Shown piece after piece: positions 1 through 5,835 of a stretch of 21,865 nt of DNA (position 1 is the stretch's first letter; every line of letters starts with the position of its first letter). The stretch is taken from positions 1 to 21,865 of the forward strand of contig JAEWAC010000126.1 of NCBI GenBank assembly GCA_023391895.1. Direction: 5' to 3'. The position numbers and the translations under genes are program-made. The notes under the pieces are model-generated. The model made no database searches. It was not told the DNA's origin and saw only the letters and a list, made by a program, of their open reading frames with translations. The stretch comes from Bacteroidota bacterium (GTDB lineage: Bacteria; Bacteroidota; Bacteroidia; Chitinophagales; Chitinophagaceae).

Positions 1-37
1 AGCATAGCGTGTACCCCAAAAAAAGAGCGTTTCTGCC

Positions 38-778
38 TTAGCTCTCAATCTTTTTTACAAAAACGGGCTGCAGCCGGTTTGAAATATCATATAAGCTAAT
101 GCCATCTTTTTGCCAGCAGATAAGGAGATCACCATAAGGAATGACATCTATAAAGTCGGCACCGGAAATGGTTTTTACCTCTTTAGGTTCATATGCATTA
201 TTTAAAGAAAACACCTTCAATCCCTCGCTGGCACAGCAAACATAAAGCGCAGAATCGGCCAGTCCCAGGCCAAGGGGCTCATTGATCGGGATTGTCTTTT
301 TCAAAGCAGGCTGGCTCAGGTCTTTTACATCATGCACATACAACCCACTGGTAGCCGGCCCACACCTGCTACCTCCTTTTAAAGTAGAATAAGAAACCGA
401 GTCATTGGCTACCACCGGGTCGCAGCTGCGGGCATGCCTGGCCTCACCCATCAACCGGGGTGATGCAGCGGTGTCAATCGAATAAATATACAAACCTGTT
501 CTGGAACCAATAAACAGCCGGTTCTTGTAAGGGTAAATGGTCTCCATTTCAAAATTGATCTTGCTTTTCCCTACATTCACCGGATTGGCCGGGTCAGAAA
601 TATCCACCGTATATAAAAAATGACTGCTGACGGCATAAATGTAATTGCCCACAATGGTAAACTTGGCCAATGAGCCGCCCTTACCCGTTTGGGGAGTAGC
701 CGCCATATCGCTGCTTTTTTCGCAGGAGCAAAAAACAAAGGCAATTACTGCTATACTTAAAGTAAATACAATTCTCAT
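38..778 (-). CDS. LVIVD-repeat-type beta-propeller lipoprotein
   Basis: A 246-aa predicted lipoprotein. Residues 1-18 form a hydrophobic signal ending in a lipobox-like VFCSC, with Cys19 the likely lipidated residue. The body carries repeated short strands of the kind 'GLYIYSIDT..P', 'GLYVHDVKDLSQP' and 'GISLYDISNRLQP', the pattern of LVIVD repeats (PF08309) that build a beta-propeller. Its biochemical role is unknown in the family; location is inferred to be the outer membrane or cell surface. It follows the similar lipoprotein at 784-1341 with only 5 bp between them, so the pair is probably one operon. The ATG at 778 gives a complete signal peptide directly. No terminator is visible in the 37 bases left downstream. 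The LVIVD assignment is fairly secure, the function is not. Confidence 0.8.
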   Translation of the reverse strand: MRIVFTLSIAVIAFVFCSCEKSSDMAATPQTGKGGSLAKFTIVGNYIYAVSSHFLYTVDISDPANPVNVGKSKINFEMETIYPYKNRLFIGSRTGLYIYSIDTAASPRLMGEARHARSCDPVVANDSVSYSTLKGGSRCGPATSGLYVHDVKDLSQPALKKTIPINEPLGLGLADSALYVCCASEGLKVFSLNNAYEPKEVKTISGADFIDVIPYGDLLICWQKDGISLYDISNRLQPVFVKKIES

Positions 779-783
779 GAGCG

Positions 784-1341
784 TTAGTTTTTATAGCAGA
801 TTTGATCAACCGAATCCTGTACCCATCCTACCACAAGGCTGTCATATGCAGGACATTGATAATACCCGATTGCCGGAGGCTGCGCAATGGGCGATTCATA
901 CCTGTACTCAGAAAAAACACCTTTGAGCCGGCTGACTTCCTTTATGTTGTTCAGATCGGAAAAGTCCAGTACTACCAGGTCGTCATAGCTGTTCGTGTAC
1001 AACTTATCCCCTTTTATAGACATTTGAAAGCAACCGTGTACGGTAATAAAGCCTATCCGGCTGGCAGCGGAAGGTATATGATTGTCGATAACATGAATAC
1101 CGGCACCCGGTTCTACCTGAAAAATATAGTTCCGGAAGGCATAAATATTGCCGCTGCTTACAACTGGTTTAGCACCGGCGGTATAAGCCACTTTTTTTGC
1201 ATCGGCTTCTGTAGCATACAAGGGTTTATAGCCCCAGACTTTACCAGTACGTTTATCTGCGTATCCGCCGGTATAAGGTTTCCAGCACGAGAGCAGCATG
1301 ATGGAAACCACAAAGAGCAGAAAAGACTTTTTGAGGTACAT
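784..1341 (-). CDS. Short LVIVD-type lipoprotein, first gene of operon
   Basis: A 185-aa predicted lipoprotein with signal residues 1-18 and lipobox LLSC (Cys19). After about residue 90 there are propeller-like strands: 'GIHVIDNHIPSAASRIGFI', 'FQMSIKGDKLYTNSYDDLVVLDFSDLNNIKEVSRL'. This is the N-terminal part common to Bacteroidota LVIVD-type lipoproteins. It is shorter than its downstream partner and ends in a Cys-containing tail (QICYKN). Whether it is naturally short or is the front part of a propeller completed by the next protein cannot be told from sequence alone, but two adjacent lipoproteins with complementary parts of the same fold would fit an ancestral gene that split or duplicated. 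The start ATG at 1341 begins the signal peptide. Function unknown. Confidence 0.75.
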   Translation of the reverse strand: MYLKKSFLLFVVSIMLLSCWKPYTGGYADKRTGKVWGYKPLYATEADAKKVAYTAGAKPVVSSGNIYAFRNYIFQVEPGAGIHVIDNHIPSAASRIGFITVHGCFQMSIKGDKLYTNSYDDLVVLDFSDLNNIKEVSRLKGVFSEYRYESPIAQPPAIGYYQCPAYDSLVVGWVQDSVDQICYKN

Positions 1342-1444
1342 AAACAGTTAGTTATAAGCGGCGTTGATCAAATCGATTAGCGGCTTATAAAAATAGCAAT
1401 CTTTTTTAATATATAATTGCTGGTAGAATATTATTTCATCCTGC

Positions 1445-1463
1445 TTATGAGTTTTTGATAGTG
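1445..1463 (-). repeat. Degenerate copy of dispersed CTTTCAAAAACCCATAT motif
   Basis: Plus-strand sequence TTATGAGTTTTTGATAGTG differs at four of 19 positions from the best motif copies read on the minus strand (ATATGGGTTTTTGAAAGAG). It lies about 20 bp before the GTGCCTTCGTG-type cassette, the same order seen in the mosaic at 15.41-15.49 kb. Confidence 0.4.
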
Positions 1464-1484
1464 TACTTCAAGGTATGATCAATG

Positions 1485-1564
1485 GCCACGAAGGCACCAA
1501 GGCACGAAGAAACACAAAGGGAATAAGATCTTCGTGTCCCTTTGTGCCTTCGCGTCTTCGTGGC
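1485..1564. repeat. Imperfect inverted repeat, GCCACGAAGGCACNAAG type
   Basis: Left arm starts GCCACGAAGGCACCAAGGCA and the right arm ends GCCTTCGCGTCTTCGTGGC; the arms pair over roughly 28 bp with a few mismatches and a small bulge. The same sequence type recurs at 4508-4538 and, inverted, at 15466-15490. Such GTGCCTTCGTG repeats are, from general knowledge, scattered through many Bacteroidota genomes; mechanism and function are not established here. Confidence 0.7.
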
Positions 1565-1680
1565 AGATTTCAAAACACCCTACATTTAGGAACTCAACTT
1601 TTTTGCCTATACAGTTTTGTACGCATCCGAATTAAAGTTGATATTATGCGTAAAACAGTTTGATTCTTTTATTATAGAGG

Positions 1681-2757
1681 TTATATGAACTTAACCCCAA
1701 ACCGTTCTGACAAGCCTTTCAAATCCTCAATGACCGCAGCGTGTAAGGGAATGCCTTTATCTCGCCGTTCCATTTCTATTTCCCGCTCGGGGTCGCCGGG
1801 TATCAATACTTTATCATAACCTTCTGCAGTCTTGGCCTGCCGAAAGCGTTCAATCCAGTTGTCCATGTGTTGCTTAAAGTCATCGGCGCTTCTGAACGCA
1901 TCAATGCGCATGGCGCCCAAAAAGTGACCGATGCCCTCGCCCGGCTGGTTTTGCGGCATGGGCACATAAGCCGGGAAAGGCGGTACCCAAGGGCCGTAAT
2001 TAGCACCGCTCAATACGGCAGAAAATATGTCAACTATTGCGCCTAATGCATATCCCTTATGGCTGCCGTGTTCGCGGTCGCTGCCCAGGGGCAATAGCGC
2101 ACCGCCGTTTTTCAGGGCATGCGCGTCGGTAGAACTGTTGCCTTCCTGGTCTTGTATCCAGCCTACAGGAGCCGCTTCTTGTTTGCGCTGCAGGATCTCT
2201 AGTTTGCCGTTGGCCGCCGTGGTAGTCGCCAGGTCGGCCACAAAGGGCGGCTGTTTGCCGGCCGGTATGGCTACGCAAATAGGATTGGTACCCAGCATAC
2301 GCTCTACCGAAAAAGTAGGCGCCACCAGGGCACTGGCATTGGTCATGGCAATGCCGATCATATCTTCTTCCAGGGCCATCATGGCATGAAAGGCCGCAAT
2401 GCCAAAGTGGTTGCTGTTGGATACACTCACCCAGCCGGTGCCTACTTGTTTTGCTTTGTTAATAGCCGTTTGCATGGCAAAAGGCGCTACTACTAATCCT
2501 AATCCTTTATCGCCGTTGATGGTGGCGGTAGAAGGTGTTTCGTGCACAATTTGAGGAGCCGCTTTGGGATTGACACGGCCGGCTTCTATCAGCCTAATAT
2601 AACCAATCAAACGGGCCACGCCGTGCGAATCCACCCCACGCAGGTCGGCCGACAGCAAGGCCCGGGTAGCCAGTTCAGCCTGGCCCACGCCTAGTTGTTC
2701 AAATATAGCTTTTGTAAAAAGGTACAGGTCTTCATAAGAAAAATACTGGTCTTGCAT
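1681..2757 (-). CDS. Ldh-family NAD(P)-dependent malate/lactate dehydrogenase
   Basis: A 358-aa protein of the malate/L-lactate/ureidoglycolate/sulfolactate dehydrogenase family (Ldh_2, PF02615), soluble 2-hydroxyacid oxidoreductases with a fold unlike ordinary LDH. Seen in sequence: the active-site region 'DLRGVDSHGVARL' (His45), 'SNSNHFG' near residue 117, 'GTNP' near 156-159 and 'DLATTTAANGK' near 175-185. Length fits the family. The frame is open to 2967, but the extra 70 codons read through two copies of a non-coding motif and lack family similarity, so the ATG at 2757 (protein MQDQYFSYEDL) is chosen. Substrate cannot be assigned: malate, lactate, sulfolactate and ureidoglycolate enzymes look alike here. 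It is divergent to the GH43-like gene and not clearly in an operon. Confidence 0.88.
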   Translation of the reverse strand: MQDQYFSYEDLYLFTKAIFEQLGVGQAELATRALLSADLRGVDSHGVARLIGYIRLIEAGRVNPKAAPQIVHETPSTATINGDKGLGLVVAPFAMQTAINKAKQVGTGWVSVSNSNHFGIAAFHAMMALEEDMIGIAMTNASALVAPTFSVERMLGTNPICVAIPAGKQPPFVADLATTTAANGKLEILQRKQEAAPVGWIQDQEGNSSTDAHALKNGGALLPLGSDREHGSHKGYALGAIVDIFSAVLSGANYGPWVPPFPAYVPMPQNQPGEGIGHFLGAMRIDAFRSADDFKQHMDNWIERFRQAKTAEGYDKVLIPGDPEREIEMERRDKGIPLHAAVIEDLKGLSERFGVKFI

Positions 2758-2873
2758 GGTGCAAAAATGCGGAAAAACTGGAAAGAAGCCTGTAATTAGC
2801 CAAGGAGCAGATCGCGGAGCGTTGCCCGTTATGACGGAAATATGCTGTAGCTGGATAGTGCCAATTGCCCAAA

Positions 2874-2892
2874 CTCTTTCAAAAACCCATAT
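2874..2892 (+). repeat. Dispersed motif copy
   Basis: Reads CTCTTTCAAAAACCCATAT, the best match to the family consensus in the window. It lies inside the open upstream extension of the dehydrogenase frame, where its minus-strand translation gives 'IWVFERVW'. Confidence 0.85.
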
Positions 2893-2931
2893 TAAGTTGA
2901 CAGATGATTGTTGACAGTTGACAGGCGTAAA
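2893..2931 (+). repeat. GTTGAC cassette, copy 1
   Basis: Contains AAGTTGACAGATGATTGT followed by TGACAGTTGACAGG, bounded on both sides by the dispersed motif. Related cassettes lie at 4302-4336 (plus) and 15377-15410 (inverted), each again beside or between motif copies. Confidence 0.65.
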
Positions 2932-2950
2932 GTCTTTTAAAAACCCATAG
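2932..2950 (+). repeat. Dispersed motif copy
   Basis: Reads GTCTTTTAAAAACCCATAG. Its minus-strand translation gives 'YGFLKDF', a peptide that also appears in other false frames over this repeat family (for example near 4110 and 4560). Confidence 0.8.
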
Positions 2951-3075
2951 TGCTTTGAGCTTCCCAACCGATAAACAAATACTTAAACTGATGCACTCAT
3001 ACAACTCGCATGATCTTGCCCTACTTAAGATACGTTTTGAAAAATTGATTATTATTGAATAGCATAGGTTGTCCG

Positions 3076-3106
3076 GACTGGTGTTCTTCTTAAAACAATA
3101 CCAGTC
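3076..3106. promoter_or_regulatory. Spaced inverted repeat, possible operator
   Basis: GACTGGT (3076-3082) and ACCAGTC (3100-3106) are separated by 17 bp and lie 45-75 bp before the GH43-like start codon. The position suits a regulator site, but the arms are only 7 bp, so chance is a real alternative. Confidence 0.25.
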
Positions 3107-3150
3107 TGTTTACTTGTAGCAACGATAACATCAAAGTAATCAATACACCA

Positions 3151-4101
3151 ATGAAAAGACTTTTGTTTACCGCCCTTTTTTGCACCACAGCCCTGTTAGC
3201 GACCAGCCAAACAGCCAGGCAGGACAGCGTATGGCTGTTTTCTTATTTTAAAAACAATGGCGAAGACGGCCTGCACCTGGCGTACAGTACCGATGGCCTG
3301 CAGTGGATCGCCCTGAACAACGACAGTTCTTTTTTGGGCCCTACAGCGGGTAAAGACAAACTGATGCGGGATCCCTGCATTATACAAGGGCCTGATGGCA
3401 GGTTTCATATGGTGTGGACGGTAAGCTGGAACGAAAAAGGTATTGGCTACGCTTCTTCTACCGACCTGGTGCACTGGTCGCCGCAGCAATACCTGCCGGT
3501 GATGGAGCACGAAAAAAATGCCCTGAACTGCTGGGCGCCGGAAATTACCTACGACCCGGCCCGTAAAGAATACATGATCTACTGGGCCACGACGATCCCC
3601 GGCCGGTTTCCGCAAAGCGACAGCCTGGGCGACCAGCAATACAACCACCGGATGTATTATGTAACCACCAAAGATTTTAAAACCTATAGTAAAACCAGGC
3701 TGTTGTACGAACCAGGCTTTAATGTCATTGATGCCACCATAGTAAAAGCCGGCAGCCGCTATATGATGTTTTTAAAAGACGAAACCTTAAAGCCCCAGCC
3801 TCAAAAAAACATTCGTGTGGCGTACAGCCAGCAGCTAACAGGCCCTTATGGAAAGCCGTCGGCACCCATTACCGGCCGCTACTGGGCCGAGGGTCCAACA
3901 GTGATGAAGATGGGAAAAGAGTACCTTGTTTATTTTGATAAATATACGGAAGGTCAATTCGGCGCGCTGGCCTCTTCCGATCTTACGAACTGGACCGATC
4001 TGTCGGACAAGATCCGTATGCCCAAAGGCATCCGGCATGGATCTATTATGAAAATAGCCGCCCGTCAGTTAGCGACCCTGCAAGGAGCCAGGGGGCAGTA
4101 A
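3151..4101 (+). CDS. Secreted GH43-like glycoside hydrolase
   Basis: A 316-aa exported protein; residues 1-20 are a signal peptide ending ATSQ. The rest fits a five-bladed beta-propeller glycosidase of the GH43 (arabinanase/xylosidase) group. Candidate catalytic residues are visible in order: Asp74 in 'MRDPCII', Asp194 in 'NVIDATIV' and Glu247 in 'WAEGPTV', matching the family's Asp base, Asp pKa modulator and Glu acid. 'CWAPEITYD' (128-135) and 'RHGSI' near 295-299 also suit the fold. Substrate is probably an arabinose- or xylose-containing glycan, but family members vary, so this is inference. No SusC/SusD pair sits beside it, so it is not in an obvious polysaccharide utilisation locus. The stop codon is followed immediately by a copy of the dispersed motif. 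Confidence 0.82.
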   Translation: MKRLLFTALFCTTALLATSQTARQDSVWLFSYFKNNGEDGLHLAYSTDGLQWIALNNDSSFLGPTAGKDKLMRDPCIIQGPDGRFHMVWTVSWNEKGIGYASSTDLVHWSPQQYLPVMEHEKNALNCWAPEITYDPARKEYMIYWATTIPGRFPQSDSLGDQQYNHRMYYVTTKDFKTYSKTRLLYEPGFNVIDATIVKAGSRYMMFLKDETLKPQPQKNIRVAYSQQLTGPYGKPSAPITGRYWAEGPTVMKMGKEYLVYFDKYTEGQFGALASSDLTNWTDLSDKIRMPKGIRHGSIMKIAARQLATLQGARGQ

Positions 4102-4213
4102 ACGCTTTTAAAAACCCATAGGGCGGGTGCTGCCCGGTGGAAATGGAAGCAATGGAAAAGGTAAAATGTAAAATGAAAAAAGGGAGCAGCATGGGGTTTC
4201 CCTCACCCTCTGG

Positions 4214-4235
4214 TCCCTCTCCTGAAGGAGAGGGA
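4214..4235. repeat. TCCCTCTCC palindrome
   Basis: TCCCTCTCC (4214-4222) and GGAGAGGGA (4227-4235) form a perfect 9-bp stem with loop TGAA, next to CCTCACCCTC. The counterpart in mosaic B is at 15704-15725, inverted, with a 7-bp stem. Confidence 0.75.
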
Positions 4236-4301
4236 GGCCAAACGGTTTGTATTAATTGAGCTTTGGAATTGACATATGGACTTTTGAGCATTTTTCACCT
4301 A

Positions 4302-4336
4302 TAGCTGACAGTTGATAGATAACAGTTGACAGCAGT
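4302..4336 (+). repeat. GTTGAC cassette, copy 2
   Basis: Contains AGCTGACAGTTGATAG and AACAGTTGACAGCAG, followed at once by a degenerate motif copy (4341-4359). Same type as 2893-2931 and 15377-15410. Confidence 0.6.
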
Positions 4337-4455
4337 GAAAGTCTTTAAAAAAACCATACTCAATTATTCAACTTCTTCAAAAGTCGATATAGTTCTAAAA
4401 GTGTTATCCTTCTGCCTAAAGCTATTCCAATAAACAAAGAACATTAGCCTCTGTC

Positions 4456-4476
4456 ATCCCGGCCTTGAGCCGGGAT
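4456..4476. repeat. ATCCCGGC palindrome (REP-like)
   Basis: ATCCCGGC (4456-4463) and GCCGGGAT (4469-4476) form a perfect 8-bp stem around CTTGA. The whole CTGTCATCCCGGC context recurs inverted at 15516-15536. It resembles small palindromic repeats common between bacterial genes; no REP-type transposase is in the window. Confidence 0.75.
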
Positions 4477-4935
4477 AGGCCTGCACCATCAAGCATCTTT
4501 TGCATTGTGTTCCTTTGTGCCTTCGTGTCTTGGTGGCAAAAACACCCAAATCAAACTCTTTCAAATACCCATATGAATTGTGCATGCTTGCAGGAAGATT
4601 GGGTATGATGTCACGGTTGCCTATAGGCCGTATTGTGGAATGCTGCATTCTGGGTATCTTTTTCAAAGTTGTCACCACTAAGATCCCTCCTTCGTCGGGA
4701 TGACAGGCAAGAGGCAGCAGAAAACACAGCCCATCAGAAAGTGCACAACAAGAAGAGTGCAACGGCTTTAAAACCCCATATCAACTTCCCAACGACTCAA
4801 ATACTTAACTCTTCAATCTCTCAAAAACCCATATCCGTTTACGAATCTGTGAAATCCTTTTCCCAAATCTGCGAAATCTGTGATCAACTTTAAACCTTAA
4901 ACTTTAGACTTCTTCAAAACCCCATATCAACCGCA

Positions 4936-4964
4936 TAAAAAATGCCCCGCAAAGGCGGGGCATT
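4936..4964 (-). terminator. Rho-independent terminator of ssb
   Basis: AATGCCCCGC (4941-4950) pairs perfectly with GCGGGGCATT (4955-4964) around a 4-base loop. Read on the minus strand the stem is followed by a run of T, 21 bp after the ssb stop codon. Confidence 0.9.
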
Positions 4965-4985
4965 GACAACATCCAATTCTGTTAT

Positions 4986-5408
4986 TTAGAAAGGAAGATC
5001 GTCGGCGGCTTCATCAATAGAGGCCGGGGCCGAGGCTTCCTGGCGGTTATTGTTGTAAGATGGCTGGCTGTCGCCGCCACCGGCGTTATCACCTTTACGG
5101 CCCAGCAGTTGTACCTCGCGTACCCGTAGCGAAAGTGATGCACCGGCCGTACCGTCGTTGCGCTGAAAGCTGCGCACCTCGGGTGCTCCTTCTACAAACA
5201 CCTGCGTACCCCTGGTAAGGTAAGGTGCTACCGCCGTGCGGTCGGTCCAGTAGGCGCAATCAACCCAGGTGGTTTTTTCCTGATTGTTGCCCTGGCTGTC
5301 GCGGTACTTTTCAGTATGGGCTACCGTAAAGTTGATGACGCTTTTACCGTTAACTGTGTTTACCACACAGTCTTTTCCTAAATTTCCAATTACTTGCATT
5401 TTGATCAT
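4986..5408 (-). CDS. ssb: Single-stranded DNA-binding protein SSB
   Basis: A 140-aa SSB: binds single-stranded DNA as an oligomer and recruits replication and repair enzymes through its C-terminal tip. Residues 1-104 match the OB fold of Bacteroidota SSBs ('MQVIGNLGKDCVVNTVNGKSVINFTVAHTEKYRD', 'TTWVDCAYWTDRTAVAPYLTRGTQVFVEG', 'LRVREVQLLG'). A Gly/Asn/Ser-rich linker follows, ending in the acidic tip 'EAADDLPF' typical of SSB. The frame can be extended three codons upstream to a TTG at 5417, but the ATG at 5408 matches the usual family start (MIK-QVIGNLG), so it is preferred. It is transcribed alone and has its own strong terminator. Confidence 0.95.
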   Translation of the reverse strand: MIKMQVIGNLGKDCVVNTVNGKSVINFTVAHTEKYRDSQGNNQEKTTWVDCAYWTDRTAVAPYLTRGTQVFVEGAPEVRSFQRNDGTAGASLSLRVREVQLLGRKGDNAGGGDSQPSYNNNRQEASAPASIDEAADDLPF

Positions 5409-5835
5409 AGTGCTCAATATTAGGGCTGAAAGATACAGCCATTTTGACGATTTGTCCTAATATTTTTCCCAAAATATTTAGTATTGTTACCATATATATA
5501 CCCTTGCATTTATGGCACAGCTTTAGGACATTTCGGTTCAGCTCCGCCTTAAAAATGACGACCTTTTACATTTGCTTATTTTTTAATATACCTTACCTTT
5601 AGGTAGCAGAAAGAGCCAAACAGCAGCAAGAGCCTCTGATTCCAGCAGCAGCGGATATTTCAAGGAGTAGCGTTATCTTCAAAAACGCCAGTATATCCGT
5701 CCATGAGCCGGCAAAAGCCGCCAATTTCTCACTTACCTTATCCAAAACCGTTAAAGCTATTAGATGTTACCGTGCAACGGCACGGGTTTCCGTATTGCTG
5801 TCTCCGTCCTGTAAAAACTGTATAAAAACCATTTT
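5409..5835. other. Divergent promoter region of ssb and kinase gene
   Basis: About 430 bp without a gene. The 100 bp next to ssb are AT-rich and probably hold its promoter. A TACATTTG sequence at 5567-5574 matches the Bacteroidota -7 consensus TAnnTTTG on the plus strand, but lies 260 bp before the kinase start and lacks a clear -33 TTG, so it is uncertain. A small hairpin, CCGTGC/GCACGG with loop AACG (5770-5785), sits 50 bp before the kinase start codon. Confidence 0.4.

Larger units (their letters stand above)
1342..1680. other. Gene-free stretch with a repeat cassette
   Basis: This is the divergent-free gap between the lipoprotein operon and the dehydrogenase 3' end. Nearest the lipoprotein start it is AT-rich (1380-1440) and probably holds that operon's promoter, though no good TAnnTTTG element was found on the minus strand. 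The rest holds a degenerate copy of the dispersed motif (1445-1463) and an imperfect inverted repeat (1485-1564). An open frame across 1475-1663 reads through this repeat and is not a gene. Confidence 0.6.
2758..3150. other. Divergent intergenic region with motif repeats
   Basis: About 390 bp between two divergent genes; it should hold both promoters. It contains two copies of the dispersed motif (2874-2892, 2932-2950) enclosing a GTTGACAG-rich cassette, then a segment like 'CTTCCCAACNGANNCAAAT' (2963-2990) that recurs at 4783-4805. Near the plus-strand gene, GACTGGT at 3076-3082 and ACCAGTC at 3100-3106 form a spaced inverted repeat that could be an operator. No convincing TAnnTTTG element was found. 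Confidence 0.5.
4104..4927 (+). repeat. Repeat mosaic A (motif-bounded non-coding cassettes)
   Basis: Gene-free region between the GH43-like gene and ssb. Copies of the dispersed motif lie at 4104-4121, 4273-4290 (minus), 4341-4359 (degenerate), 4372-4390 (degenerate), 4556-4575, 4764-4781, 4818-4834 and 4909-4927. Between them are different cassettes: AATGTAAAATGA-type (4145-4182), a TCCCTCTCC palindrome (4214-4235), GTTGAC repeats (4302-4336), an ATCCCGGC palindrome (4456-4476), CTTTGTGCCTTCGTGTCTTG (4513-4532), a TCGTCGGGATGACA segment (4692-4705) and ATCTGTGAAATC repeats (4842-4885). From 4143 to 4893 it is collinear, inverted, with mosaic B at 14964-15806. Open frames here are not genes. 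Confidence 0.8.

Noticed and set aside
1475..1663. Open frame of 62 codons over the inverted repeat
   Set aside because: Its translation is the repeat read in frame ('GHEGTKARRNTKG'), a well-known false gene type for this kind of repeat.
4046..4762. Open frames on both strands in mosaic A
   Set aside because: They are composed of repeat cassettes and motif copies and contain no domain; peptides such as 'YGFLKAF' come from the motif.
4104..4927. CRISPR array
   Set aside because: The motif copies vary in sequence, spacing (about 30-180 bp) and orientation, and the spacers are themselves repeated elsewhere; no cas genes are present.
4104..4927. Integron cassette array
   Set aside because: No integrase gene, no attC-like paired sites and no coding cassettes are visible; only the spacer-cassette layout is reminiscent.
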